Below are positions 1 to 9,700 of a stretch of DNA of 64,000 nucleotides, one piece after another. The DNA is from an uncultured Aquimarina sp. (GTDB lineage: Bacteria; Bacteroidota; Bacteroidia; Flavobacteriales; Flavobacteriaceae). Within the stretch, counting starts at the first letter, position 1. The number at the start of each line of letters is the position of its first letter. Made by a program: the position numbers and the translations under genes. Location of the stretch: positions 62,001 through 126,000 of the forward strand of contig CANMKX010000007.1 in assembly GCA_947498595.1 (NCBI GenBank), written 5' to 3'. The notes below the pieces were generated by a model. The model had not been told where the DNA came from, ran no database searches, and was given only the letters and a program-made list of their open reading frames with translations.

Positions 1-588
1 ATATTAACCGAAATTCCGCCAGATCGATTTGAAGCTGCGATTACAGGATTTAAAAAAGATGACAGTATATCTGAACCTAGAGTGATGCGCTTTCCTGAGT
101 ATACTGACGTAGTTTTTCCTTTATCCAAAGAAATGAACTTTGAAATTATTCCTACCGCTGGCTGGACACGTCCTATGGCTTTGGAAAGACAACAAAAACT
201 AAGAGCTATAAGTAAAGATTCTACGCGTATAGAAGATTGGAAGGCATACCTTGCTGCTAACAAAAAATCTGATTCCTTATATAAAGCTACGGGAAAAATC
301 AATGACCCTTATTTTATACATACCAACACTTATGATTCTATTCAAGATATCTCGTTACAAGTTTATAATAAACTTTTCAATGTAGAATTAGGTCTTGGAG
401 GCTGGGATAATATTAACATTGCTCATTATTGGAATATCGAAAAAGCATTAGAAAAACATCGATACCAACGAAAACGTGTATTGATTATTTATGGAGCTGG
501 ACATAAAGGTTGGTTTTTAAGAGAATTACAAAAAAGAGATGACATTAGATTGCTTGAAATGAAACCATTTCTTGATGCAATACAGTAA
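1..588 (+). CDS. DUF5694-like protein, 3' part (start off the window)
   Basis: The reading frame is open from base 1, so the true start lies left of the window and about 195 C-terminal residues are visible. The run of acidic and aromatic residues, the RVLIIYGAGHKGWF segment near the C-terminus and the final leucine-rich tail resemble DUF5694 proteins of Bacteroidota. These are often secreted or lipid-anchored and are distantly like the TraB/PrgY family; their function is not known. No signal peptide can be judged because the N-terminus is missing. It is followed after 11 bases by the arginase-like gene on the same strand, so the two are probably cotranscribed. The family assignment rests on recalled motif similarity only. 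Confidence 0.65.
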   Translation: MLTEIPPDRFEAAITGFKKDDSISEPRVMRFPEYTDVVFPLSKEMNFEIIPTAGWTRPMALERQQKLRAISKDSTRIEDWKAYLAANKKSDSLYKATGKINDPYFIHTNTYDSIQDISLQVYNKLFNVELGLGGWDNINIAHYWNIEKALEKHRYQRKRVLIIYGAGHKGWFLRELQKRDDIRLLEMKPFLDAIQ

Positions 589-599
589 TTATTAGTCCT

Positions 600-1394
600 A
601 TGAAAATATATTTTCCTCAATGGCAAGGTTCCGGTACTGGAATAAATATAAAAGCTGGTGCTGAAACAGTATTGGAATATGCAAATAACAACAATTTTGT
701 TAAAATTCCATTATCCGAAAAAGAAACAAATCAATTATATAACATTAATTTTTATGATGCTATTATTGAACAGTTACAAGATTTTAAAAATACTTTGATA
801 ACTACTACTCCAGAAACAATTCAGACAATTGGTGGAGATTGTGGATTAGAAATTGTTCCTGTTTCGTATCTCAATAAGTTATATCCTAATATGGGTGTTA
901 TATGGTTTGATGCCCATGCAGATATCAACCGTCCTTGTGATTCTTCTAGTTGTAATTTTCATGGTATGCCATTGCGAACTCTTTTAGGTGAAGGTGAAAC
1001 TAAAATGAATTCACTATTATTTTCTACGATTACCGCTTCTCAAATACATTATGTTGGTTTACGTAGTATCGACACTACAGAACAAATACGTATTGATAAA
1101 GATAAAATTTATGCTCCTAAGAAATTAAATATTGAAGATTTAGTACAAACTCTAAAGGCAAAAGGAATTACTCATTTATATTTACATTTTGATTTTGATT
1201 GCTTAGAGCCTACTGATTATGACTTAACATATTATCAAGTACCTAATGGGGTTTCTATTAAAGAAGCTGAAATGTGTATTAAAACATTGCAAAACGAATT
1301 TTCTATTGTAGGTAGTAGTGCGCTAGAATCGATTACTACGGATATTAACTTGTTAACACCCATTAAAAAAATATTAAAGCTTCTCTTAGCTTAA
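600..1394 (+). CDS. arginase/agmatinase-family (ureohydrolase) protein
   Basis: A 264-residue cytosolic protein of the ureohydrolase fold, which uses a two-metal centre to hydrolyse guanidino or related C-N bonds. Visible signatures are GGDC (78-81), DAHAD (104-108) and DFDCLEP (198-204), which supply most aspartate and histidine ligands of the binuclear manganese site. The first motif reads GGDCG where arginase and agmatinase have GGDHS, so one histidine ligand is replaced by cysteine. I recall the same change in a subset of arginase-like proteins, so it may mark a subfamily with another substrate. Length is a little short for the family. No substrate can be named. It follows the DUF5694-like gene closely and ends at a strong hairpin terminator. 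Confidence 0.85.
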   Translation: MKIYFPQWQGSGTGINIKAGAETVLEYANNNNFVKIPLSEKETNQLYNINFYDAIIEQLQDFKNTLITTTPETIQTIGGDCGLEIVPVSYLNKLYPNMGVIWFDAHADINRPCDSSSCNFHGMPLRTLLGEGETKMNSLLFSTITASQIHYVGLRSIDTTEQIRIDKDKIYAPKKLNIEDLVQTLKAKGITHLYLHFDFDCLEPTDYDLTYYQVPNGVSIKEAEMCIKTLQNEFSIVGSSALESITTDINLLTPIKKILKLLLA

Positions 1395-1402
1395 TAACTC
1401 AG

Positions 1403-1440
1403 CATACTTCCTTTGATAAAGAGGAAGTATGTCATTTTTA
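1403..1440 (+). terminator. intrinsic terminator after the arginase-family gene
   Basis: A perfect 10-bp stem (CATACTTCCT paired with AGGAAGTATG) with a 9-base loop is followed by a T-rich stretch, nine bases after the stop codon. Confidence 0.85.
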
Positions 1441-1823
1441 TTTTAACATACTCCTAACGGTTTTTCATGTTAATCATGAGAAGTGTTTTCGTCTAATATC
1501 AGCACTAACTAAATAAAACCGATATGTTACATCACACAAACACTTCTATTTCAGTATACCTGTACATTACTTTTTATTAAGTTGATACTATTCTTATCAA
1601 ATACATATTGAAATGACCTAATAGGTTTGTTTCTATTTGATATTAATCTTCGGTATTAAAAACACAAAACACCTATAGGAATAGAATTTCTAAATAGAGG
1701 AAATCATTGCGCAAGATTTCTTCACATATATTCCTTGTTTTATCAAAAATTATTTATTCACACATATAACATTTCTAAAAACCAGCTTTTTAGATTTCGT
1801 TGTATGCACCCCAAAAAAAGAAA
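1441..1823. other. gene-free spacer with a 10-bp inverted repeat
   Basis: About 380 bases without a credible coding region. It contains an inverted repeat, AGAAGTGTTT (1479-1488) and AAACACTTCT (1538-1547), enclosing 49 bases. A near-match to the Bacteroidota -7 box, TAGATTTC, lies at 1791-1798, which would start a transcript shortly before the ATG at 1824. No other structure was seen. Confidence 0.5.
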
Positions 1824-3128
1824 ATGAAAAAGTTAATTATAGCACTAACCATGCTTTCGATAGTTTCTTGTAAAGAAACGAATCAGAAAAAAGATCTTTC
1901 ACAAACTGATCAAAAATACTCCTTCGATATTAAATCACTAACTGATGCAGATTATCCTGATAATCCTGATATCGGTTATATGGCTTCAGATTACAACTAC
2001 GATTATTTTAAAAAAGGTAATATACATTTAGAAAGAGACAATACATACTCATTTACGTTCTTTAATACTCAAGATAAATCTAATGTTTTGACCTTAAAAA
2101 ACATTGATCTTTCAGAATTTATTCCCTCTATCCCTAATCATTTAAAAAACAATGCCTATTTATCAAAAATAGCCGTAATAAATCAAGAATGGAATAGAAA
2201 TCAAGTTCGGTTTAATCAACACCAATTTACAACTTCAAACACTGCTATTACAAGAGTAGATATTGCTCGCAACTGTTTAAACTCTTATTTATGGGAAATC
2301 ATTGTATATAAAAAAGATCATGGAAAGGAGCTTCCGTTTACGCATGGATGGTTTACTTTTCCTAAAAAATTATATCGTACATTATTTGAACAAAGAAATC
2401 AAGTAAGCTTTTCTAATTACAAAAAATCATTAGAAAATTGGATTGATCCAGAAAGTAAAGAAATTGACAAATCTTATCTTTCTAAGATTGTTGATACAAT
2501 CAATATCTCCTACACAGATCAAAGGAATTCTATGTATGAGCTTAAAGGAGCACGAAAAAAGAAATTCAAGGAAATTATTTATCCTACAACTATTAGTGCC
2601 ATCAAGTCTTTACAAAACGATAGTACACAATTTGCAACGTTTAGTCCTCCTGGTTTTTATAATAAAGCTACTCCTAGAAAAACAGAATTAGGTCGTTTAA
2701 AACATTTAAAAAACATTTCTTTATATACTGTTGTTAGTTCGCAAACAAAAGATACTTTAAGCGAAATTAGTTTTGCTTTTGAAGATGTTAATAATCTAAG
2801 AACAACAAAGCTAATTGTAGGCGGTATTAACCTTTCTGATTTGCCTATTTTGTCTAATGAAAATGCTAATAACGGTTGGAAAAATTCTATGGGATTTTCT
2901 AATCACCCATTTTATGAATCATACAGTGAACATACAGTATGGCATTCTAATGAGAATCCTTATTATGCATACTTAACTGATCAAAAAAATAAATGGCTAG
3001 ATAGTCATTTTATAGGTATCGATGGTCCATTAATGTATTGGGATGATCAAAAAAGTAATCTTTTACATATATGGCTTTTATCATTTGAAAGACATACCTT
3101 TGTTGGACATTATACTATAACTATTTAG
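1824..3128 (+). CDS. lipoprotein of unknown function
   Basis: A 434-residue protein with a type II signal peptide: MKK, a hydrophobic core and the lipobox SIVSC, giving a lipidated cysteine at residue 16. It is therefore expected in the outer or inner membrane facing the periplasm or surface. The frame can be opened eight codons earlier at a TTG (1800), but the ATG at 1824 starts exactly at the signal peptide and lies behind a -7-like element, so I chose it. The mature part is rich in aromatic and charged residues, and I recognise no domain or catalytic motif. It stands alone between a terminated upstream unit and its own terminator. Confidence 0.75.
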   Translation: MKKLIIALTMLSIVSCKETNQKKDLSQTDQKYSFDIKSLTDADYPDNPDIGYMASDYNYDYFKKGNIHLERDNTYSFTFFNTQDKSNVLTLKNIDLSEFIPSIPNHLKNNAYLSKIAVINQEWNRNQVRFNQHQFTTSNTAITRVDIARNCLNSYLWEIIVYKKDHGKELPFTHGWFTFPKKLYRTLFEQRNQVSFSNYKKSLENWIDPESKEIDKSYLSKIVDTINISYTDQRNSMYELKGARKKKFKEIIYPTTISAIKSLQNDSTQFATFSPPGFYNKATPRKTELGRLKHLKNISLYTVVSSQTKDTLSEISFAFEDVNNLRTTKLIVGGINLSDLPILSNENANNGWKNSMGFSNHPFYESYSEHTVWHSNENPYYAYLTDQKNKWLDSHFIGIDGPLMYWDDQKSNLLHIWLLSFERHTFVGHYTITI

Positions 3129-3132
3129 TTTT

Positions 3133-3175
3133 TATAAGAGCTTCATTAACTAGTATAATGAGGCTCTTATATTTA
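3133..3175 (+). terminator. hairpin terminator after the lipoprotein gene
   Basis: ATAAGAGC-t-TCATTA pairs with TAATGA-g-GCTCTTAT around a short loop directly after the stop codon. The following T-tract is short, so termination strength is uncertain. Confidence 0.65.
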
Positions 3176-3220
3176 ACACGGATTAAACAATCAAAAAATA
3201 GCTCTATACATTTATTTCGT

Positions 3221-3228
3221 TATTTTTG
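3221..3228 (+). promoter_or_regulatory. -7 promoter element (TATTTTTG)
   Basis: An exact match to the Bacteroidota -7 consensus TAnnTTTG, 22 bases before the ATG at 3250. It overlaps the TTG (3226) that would otherwise be the earliest start, which argues for translation from 3250. Confidence 0.6.
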
Positions 3229-3249
3229 AATAGCGATATTTTACTACTT

Positions 3250-3816
3250 ATGGAAGCTAAACCCGAACTTTATTTTAAAAACGATATAGAATGGAGAACA
3301 TGGTTACATGATAATCATTTTAAATCTAGTGGGGTATACCTCATTTTTTATAAAGTAGATAGTGGAATACCTAGTATGCGTTGGGAAGAAGCTGTTAAAA
3401 TAGCATTATGTTATGGTTGGATAGATTCAACTGTAAAAAAAATAGATAATGAGCGTAGACGTCAATATTTTTCTCCTAGAAAACCTAAAAGTGTGTGGAG
3501 TAAATTAAATAAGTCCTATATCGAAAATTTAATTACTCAAAATCAAATGCATAAAAGCGGATTAGCTGCTGTTGAAATTGCTAAAAAAAATGGTTCTTGG
3601 TCTGCTTTAGATGATGTAGAAAACTTAATTATTCCTAAAGATTTGCAAGATCGTTTTGATTCCAATCCTTTAGCTTTCATGAATTATAAAAATTTCAGTC
3701 CTAGTTATCGCAAAGCATATCTTTATTGGTTGCATCATGCTAAACGCTCTGAAACACGCCAAAAAAGAATACTAGAAATTATACATCTTTGTGAAAAAAA
3801 TATCAAATCAAAATAA
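3250..3816 (+). CDS. YdeI/OmpD-associated (OmdA) family protein
   Basis: A 188-residue soluble protein. The N-terminal part has the family's typical order: an acidic LYFKN/EWRTWLHDNH segment, then the conserved block around WEEAVKIALCYGWIDS and the basic R-R-R-Q-Y-F-S-P-R-K-P motif, followed by a W-S-K-L-N-K segment. The C-terminal half is a helical stretch with an FxxFSPSYRKAYLYWL segment also typical of the family. The biochemical role is not established; bacterial members have been linked to envelope or stress physiology. The start at ATG 3250 is preferred over a TTG eight codons upstream because a -7 promoter box overlaps that TTG. It converges with the minus-strand module, with only three bases between stop codons. 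Confidence 0.85.
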   Translation: MEAKPELYFKNDIEWRTWLHDNHFKSSGVYLIFYKVDSGIPSMRWEEAVKIALCYGWIDSTVKKIDNERRRQYFSPRKPKSVWSKLNKSYIENLITQNQMHKSGLAAVEIAKKNGSWSALDDVENLIIPKDLQDRFDSNPLAFMNYKNFSPSYRKAYLYWLHHAKRSETRQKRILEIIHLCEKNIKSK

Positions 3817-3819
3817 TAC

Positions 3820-4122
3820 TTACATATAATTTTCATGTATATATACTGTTGTTATTATAAAACTAATTACTAGTAAAATTTTGACTATGTAAGCTCCTAT
3901 AATATTCTTTATCTTTTTTTGTATATATATATAATTTAATATAATTAGTAAAACTGCTGCTATAAGACCTACATAAAAACCTCCAATCCAGACATAAAAA
4001 CTTTCTGCCCAACCATAATTCCCTTTATTTATAATCAATCCATATCTATACAATACAGCAAGTAATATACTAATGATAACCCACGAAAGATTAATTGCTA
4101 TTTCTTTTATATATTTTTTCAT
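3820..4122 (-). CDS. small polytopic membrane protein, candidate immunity protein
   Basis: A roughly 100-residue protein with three hydrophobic segments: NLSWVIISILLAVLYRYGL, a segment around WIGGFYVGLIAAVLLIIL, and a C-terminal IIGAYIVKILLVISFIITTVYI. I recognise no family. An upstream start at 4161 would overlap the lipase gene by 35 bases; the ATG at 4122, four bases after the lipase stop, gives a clean Lys-rich N-terminus and is preferred. A small inner-membrane protein directly downstream of a TssD-linked lipase is the expected position of an immunity protein that protects the membrane. That role is inference from position and topology only. Confidence 0.65.
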   Translation of the reverse strand: MKKYIKEIAINLSWVIISILLAVLYRYGLIINKGNYGWAESFYVWIGGFYVGLIAAVLLIILNYIYIQKKIKNIIGAYIVKILLVISFIITTVYIHENYM

Positions 4123-4126
4123 GCTA

Positions 4127-5737
4127 TTATGACTTATAACCAGGATTTTTCTTAGATCCAAAACTACTCCTTAATTCTTTTTCAACATCTCCCCATAGTT
4201 CGGAGTGACTTAAACTATGAGAAATTTTTGCTAGATATGGAAGACTTCCAGGTTTATTTTTCAATGCCTCATTTTCTTGATCCTCAACTGTTACTAAATT
4301 AGCATTAAATCTTGTTATTAATTCTTCATACATCATTAAATTATTACTTGCTAATTCTAGAGCATTATCAATAGCATCGTCGGTATACAAATACATCATT
4401 TTATCTAAGATCCCTCCTATATTACCAACAACACCTGGTTGTACCAATTGGCTCACCAAACGCATTATAACTTCTTTAAGATCATTTTTATTTAATCGTA
4501 CTTGATCTTCTATTCCTGTAATAAATCCTTCGTAAGCACTTTTTAAATTTCTTTTATCATAGGGATCTTTATCGGTAATAGAAATATCTATGATAGAAAA
4601 TGCTCCTTGAACCTGTTCTTTTGGAGTCCAAGTAGTATCATCTATCATTTGTATCACACCAGATGCTTTATTTTGTATTATATTATTTAGAACCGTTAAT
4701 AGATAACTATCTTGAACCCCTGTGTTTATTGCTGTGATTACATTAATCATTCGCAATACTTCTAATAGATTTATATCTTCTAAGAACTCACTTCTTCCAT
4801 AACCGCCATCTCGATTTCTGCTATTTCTCTCAAATACTCCTCTTTGAGTTTCTGCCCAAGTATGTAAAGCTCTCAATCGTGCCAACAAAGTTTCTTTTTC
4901 AGTAAATAACGGTCCCGAAGCTTTAAAATAACTTACATTTTTGATAATAATCTCTAATACATCTCTAATACAACTTAGTATAATTTCGGTTTGGCTCCAC
5001 ATCAATGGTCCTTCTGTCTCATTATCTACAACATTCCAAATTCCTAATTCATTATAAATTGAAAAATCAAAATTATTAAGTCTTTTTGTTACTTTTTCAA
5101 ATTCTTCAATTTTAAAATTAGCCAATAAAATTTCTAAATTTTCTAATGTAAAATCTGCAACAAATCGCTGTGTAATATCGTATTGGTTATACACATTAAT
5201 AATTTTACATGACTTGTGTAATTTACTATGATTTAATTGATGTTGTTTCCTAAAAAAAGGAGTCGATAAATACGTTATACTTTTAACTTTCCATTGCTTA
5301 GGAAACTTTGATCCTTTTGCTATAACATTTGTAAATTCATTAATGACATTTCCTCCGTGCGAATGCCCTATTAAATGTAGGTATACCTTTTTATCTTTCC
5401 AACCACTATAAACTCTTAAAAATAGATCTAATAGACGTTCTGCTCCTTTAACTCGCTCATCGTGATTATTATCTCCCGACCAACTAAAAAAATTATCCTC
5501 TATATGTAAATCTAAATATTGAGGTTTTAAAGCTTTAACGCTTTTCCATAAGTTATTTAAATCTTTCTTTTCTGGTCTCCAATAATCCTTATTGGCTTCA
5601 TGATTCTTACCTTTCGTATTTACAGGATCTGTTGTTCCTGCAACAAACATAATTACATCTTTTGGGCTCTCTATATCTAACGTTGCAGATTTAGTGATTC
5701 CATCTTCAAATTCAATTCTAAAAATATTAGTTCCCAT
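4127..5737 (-). CDS. alpha/beta-hydrolase lipase-like protein, putative T6SS effector
   Basis: A 536-residue protein without a signal peptide. The N-terminal 200 residues look like an alpha/beta hydrolase: an early strand and oxyanion-type loop FVAGTTDP (31-38), the nucleophile elbow GHSHGG with Ser126, the strand YLSTPF near 156-161, and Asp187 in NVYNQYD as a plausible catalytic acid. The rest (about 230-536) is helical and not recognised. It starts three bases after the TssD gene ends and is followed by a small membrane protein. Lipases of this type occur as Tle effectors of type VI secretion systems and attack phospholipids of rival cells. That function is inferred from the fold motif and the TssD neighbour; an ordinary cytosolic esterase is possible but less likely in this setting. 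Confidence 0.75.
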   Translation of the reverse strand: MGTNIFRIEFEDGITKSATLDIESPKDVIMFVAGTTDPVNTKGKNHEANKDYWRPEKKDLNNLWKSVKALKPQYLDLHIEDNFFSWSGDNNHDERVKGAERLLDLFLRVYSGWKDKKVYLHLIGHSHGGNVINEFTNVIAKGSKFPKQWKVKSITYLSTPFFRKQHQLNHSKLHKSCKIINVYNQYDITQRFVADFTLENLEILLANFKIEEFEKVTKRLNNFDFSIYNELGIWNVVDNETEGPLMWSQTEIILSCIRDVLEIIIKNVSYFKASGPLFTEKETLLARLRALHTWAETQRGVFERNSRNRDGGYGRSEFLEDINLLEVLRMINVITAINTGVQDSYLLTVLNNIIQNKASGVIQMIDDTTWTPKEQVQGAFSIIDISITDKDPYDKRNLKSAYEGFITGIEDQVRLNKNDLKEVIMRLVSQLVQPGVVGNIGGILDKMMYLYTDDAIDNALELASNNLMMYEELITRFNANLVTVEDQENEALKNKPGSLPYLAKISHSLSHSELWGDVEKELRSSFGSKKNPGYKS

Positions 5738-5740
5738 TTT

Positions 5741-6460
5741 CTATGCTTCAGCTTGTTCTTCTATTATCTCTAATTCAACTTTATGTACATCACTTTCCAA
5801 TACAATCCCATCTAAAATATCATTCTCAAGAATATTTCCTTTATATTTAAAATCATGGCTTTTATCATCTAGATAAAGTGTAATCCTATCTCCTATTCTG
5901 TTTTTGGTTTTTATAGTAAGAAATATGGTTTCTTCAGAATAATAATCTTTTATTCTATTCCCCTCTACATCTGTTATATAATATTCTATTACCTGCTTAG
6001 AAAAATCCTCTTCAGCTACATGTGGTTCCTGAATACTCGGTACAGTCCAGTTCTCTTGCCAATGTTTTACATGTGTAACCCCTTTAAATTCTTGTATTGC
6101 TGCAGAAATAGTTAAACTAACAGTCATAGGTTCATCATTTTGACTATCAAATGTTTCTTTCCAATAGATAAGAGCTGCATCATTAAATTTATATTGAAAT
6201 GCAATTACTCCATCAAAATCCCCCTCATAAAAAACAACTTTCCCTTCGGCTAATGTGCACAATTTTTCTTCTTCGTTATAAGTAATCCACCGCATCAAAG
6301 CATCGTCATTATATCCAGACATAAAAGTTAGGTTAATCAATCCTCCTTCTAATAATTCTCCTGGTCTACCTGTTTTATAATTTATCTCTTTATTATATAC
6401 GATATCAGTCCATAATAATTCTCGTTCAACTCCTAAAACAATTAACTTCGCTTTTATCAT
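5741..6460 (-). CDS. tssD: type VI secretion tube protein TssD (Hcp) with C-terminal extension
   Basis: A 239-residue protein. Residues 1-138 follow the Bacteroidota Hcp (TssD) pattern: a leading beta-strand, Y-x-x-x-I-x-x-x-TGRP, a GGLINL strand, an aromatic W in the RWI segment, the EGKVVFYEGD strand, FNDAALIYWKETFDS, and PMTVSLTISA before a final W. Hcp forms hexameric rings that stack into the secreted tube and carry effectors in the lumen. Residues 140-239 are an extra beta-rich domain beginning near VIEYYITDVEGN and containing a KNRIGDRITLYL strand, absent from plain tube proteins. It heads a three-gene unit with a lipase-like protein and a small membrane protein, so it is probably the dedicated carrier of that effector. 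No other T6SS structural gene is in the window. Identification by motif pattern, not by search. Confidence 0.82.
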   Translation of the reverse strand: MIKAKLIVLGVERELLWTDIVYNKEINYKTGRPGELLEGGLINLTFMSGYNDDALMRWITYNEEEKLCTLAEGKVVFYEGDFDGVIAFQYKFNDAALIYWKETFDSQNDEPMTVSLTISAAIQEFKGVTHVKHWQENWTVPSIQEPHVAEEDFSKQVIEYYITDVEGNRIKDYYSEETIFLTIKTKNRIGDRITLYLDDKSHDFKYKGNILENDILDGIVLESDVHKVELEIIEEQAEA

Positions 6461-6772
6461 TAGTTTATTTTATTAGAAACCATAGTCTATTATATGTTCT
6501 TGACGTTTGAAACGTCTATTAAAACAATAATCACTTGTAGTTTTAATCAAGATATCTAATCTATTACAATTGCTTGAATTTTAATTACGTATTAGCCTCA
6601 GTATTATTATGGTTAAAAACTTAATTTCATTTTATTATTCATGCGATTAAATTTCTTTTTCTGGGATATCTAATAGCGAGTAAAATCAACACTTTAACAA
6701 TTATACTTAACAACACTTTAAGAAAAATTTATCTTTAAATATTTATTTTCGGATTTCATTAAACAACATCTC
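6461..6772. other. divergent gene-free spacer between TssD and amidohydrolase genes
   Basis: About 310 bases with no credible gene. It carries a perfect 15-bp palindrome GACGTTTgAAACGTC at 6502-6516, 42 bases upstream of the TssD start, flanked by two ATAGAC words when read on the minus strand. It is a candidate operator for the effector module. No exact TAnnTTTG box was found on either side. Confidence 0.45.
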
Positions 6773-9700
6773 ATGCAAAAACAATATTTAGGATTTATTC
6801 TCTTTTTTTTGACACTATATGCAGGTACTGCTCAAGTTGAAAAAGATAAAAAATGGGATGTATCCAACCCTGGAAAAGAATTCAAGTATAAGAATCATAC
6901 ATTTAGTACTGATGAAGGTACATGGATGAATATTGATGTTAGTCCTGATGGAAAGACATTAGTTTTTGATCTTCTAGGTGATATTTATACACTCCCTATT
7001 ACAGGAGGAAAAGCTAAGACATTACGTACAGGAATCCCTTTTGAAGTACAACCAAGATTTAGTCCTGATGGCACTAAAATCCTATTCACTAGTGATGCCG
7101 GTGGAGGTGATAATATCTGGATCATGAATGTTGATGGTTCTGAAGCAAAACAAATTACTAAAGAGAATTTTAGACTTTTAAATAATGGTACTTGGATGCC
7201 TAACAGTAATTATATTGTTGCAAGAAAACATTTTAGCTCTCAACGCTCTTTAGGTGCTGGAGAAATGTGGCAATACCATATTACAGGTGGTAGTGGTGTG
7301 CAATTAACAAAACGTAAAAATGACCAACAGGATGTAAACGAACCAACAATTTCTCCTGATGGTAACTATATGTACTATAGTGAAGATGTATATCCTGGAG
7401 GATCTTTTCAATACAATAAAGATCCTAATAAGCAGATATATGTTATAAATCGTTATGATTTTACTACTGGTAAAACAAAACGCATTACTGGAGGTCCAGG
7501 AGGTGCTGCTAGTCCTCAAATATCTAGAGACGGTAAAAAATTGGCTTTTGTAAAGAGAGTTAGAACTAAATCTGTATTATTTATTCATGATTTAGAAACT
7601 GGTGAAGAATGGCCTATTTATGATAATCTAAATAAAGATCAACAAGAAGCATGGGCCATTTTTGGTGTTTTTCCTGATTATAATTGGATGCCTAACAATC
7701 AAGAAATTGTATTCTGGTCTCATGGTAAAATAAATAAAATAGATATTACTACTTTAAAAGTGACTCAAATACCATTTACAGTAGATGCTACTATTAAAAT
7801 TGCAGAAACAATACATTATAATGCTCCCGTTGCACCTGAAAAATTTACAGCAAAGGCTATTCGTAATGCGATTACTTCTCCTAATGGAAAAAGTATTGCT
7901 TTTAATGCTTTAGGATACATTTGGACAAAACAACTTCCTGATGGAACTCCAAAGCGTTTAACGACAGGAACAGATTTTGAAGCTGAACCAAGTTTTTCTC
8001 CTGATGGAAATCATATTGTTTATGTTACTTGGAATGATGAGTCTCTAGGAAGCATTGCAAAAATCAATGTAAATGGAGGAACTCCAATTAAACTAACAAA
8101 TGAAAAAGGTATTTATCGCACTCCTTCTTTTTCTCCTAATGGGAAAAAAATAATTTATTTGAAAGAATCAGGAAATGGTGATCAAGGTAGAATTTTTACT
8201 AAAAACCCAGGGATCTATACAATGGATGCTTCTGGTTCTAATGTAAAATTCGTTATTAACGAAGGTCAGTATCCAACGTTTACCAAAGATGGAGATCGAA
8301 TATTTTATCAAACTGGAGGTACTTACTTTGGAAGTTTGACAAAAAAATTACTAAGTGTTGATCTGGATGGTACAAAAAAACGTACTCATATTACATCCAA
8401 ATATGCCAATCGCCTCGTACCTAGTCCAAACAATCAATGGATTGCTTTTTCTCATCTACACAAAGCATATATAGCTCCTTTAAACTTAAACGGAAAAACA
8501 ATATCTCTAGATAATAAATCTACAGCTGTTCCTGTTTCTCAAATAGCTAAGGATGCAGGTGTTAATCTACATTGGTCTCCTGATAGCAAAATAGTGTATT
8601 GGACATTAGGTGATGAGTATTTTTCAAATGAGGTTAAAAACAAGTTTACATTTTTAAAAGATTCACCAGAAAAAGCACATGAAATGACCTCTAATGGAAT
8701 AAAAGTTGGTTTGGTTACTAAAACTGATGTTCCTGATGGAAGAATTGCATTTACCAATGCTAGAATTATCACAATGGAAGGTGATAAAGTAATTGAGAAT
8801 GGAACTATTATTATACATAAAAACAAAATTGAAGCAATTGGTAAAGCTTCTAAAATAAAAATTCCTGCTGGTGCAAAAATTTATGATGCATCAGGAAAAA
8901 CTATTATGCCTGGTATTGTTGATGCACATGCGCATATAGGAGCATTTAGATATGGATTAAACACACAAAAACATTGGCAGTTTTATACCAATTTAGCTTT
9001 TGGTGTAACCACTGCTCATGATCCTTCCACTAATACTGAAACTGTATTTGGATTATCCGAACTCCTAAAAAGTGGAAACACTGTAGGTCCTAGACTATAT
9101 TCTACTGGTTTTATTTTATATGGTGCTGATGGAGATTTTAAAGCTGTCATTAATAATCTAGAAGATGCGAGATCTTCTATTAGACGTACAAAAGCTTTTG
9201 GAGCTAAATCTGTAAAAAGCTACAATCAACCTCGCCGTGAACAACGTCAGCAGGTTATACAAGCTGCTCGCGAACTAGAAATTAATGTAGTTCCTGAAGG
9301 TGGTTCTACTTTTTATCATAATATGTCCATGATTATGGATGGGCATACTGGTATAGAACACAATATCCCTGTTGCTCCTGTTTATAAAGATGTTACTGAA
9401 TTATGGAGTCATAGTAAGACAGGCTATACTCCTACACTAATCGTTAATTATGCAGGAATGACTGGAGAATATTATTGGTATCAAAAAACAAATGTTTGGG
9501 AGAATGAAAAGTTATTAAAATATACTCCAAGATCTGTAGTTGATGCTCGTTCTAGACATCGTACTATGATTCCTGATGAAGAATATGAAAATGGTCATAT
9601 CTTAACTTCTAAAACTACAACTGCACTAGCCAATAAAGGCGTTAAAGTTAATTTGGGAGCTCATGGTCAATTACAAGGTTTAGGTGCTCATTGGGAGTTA

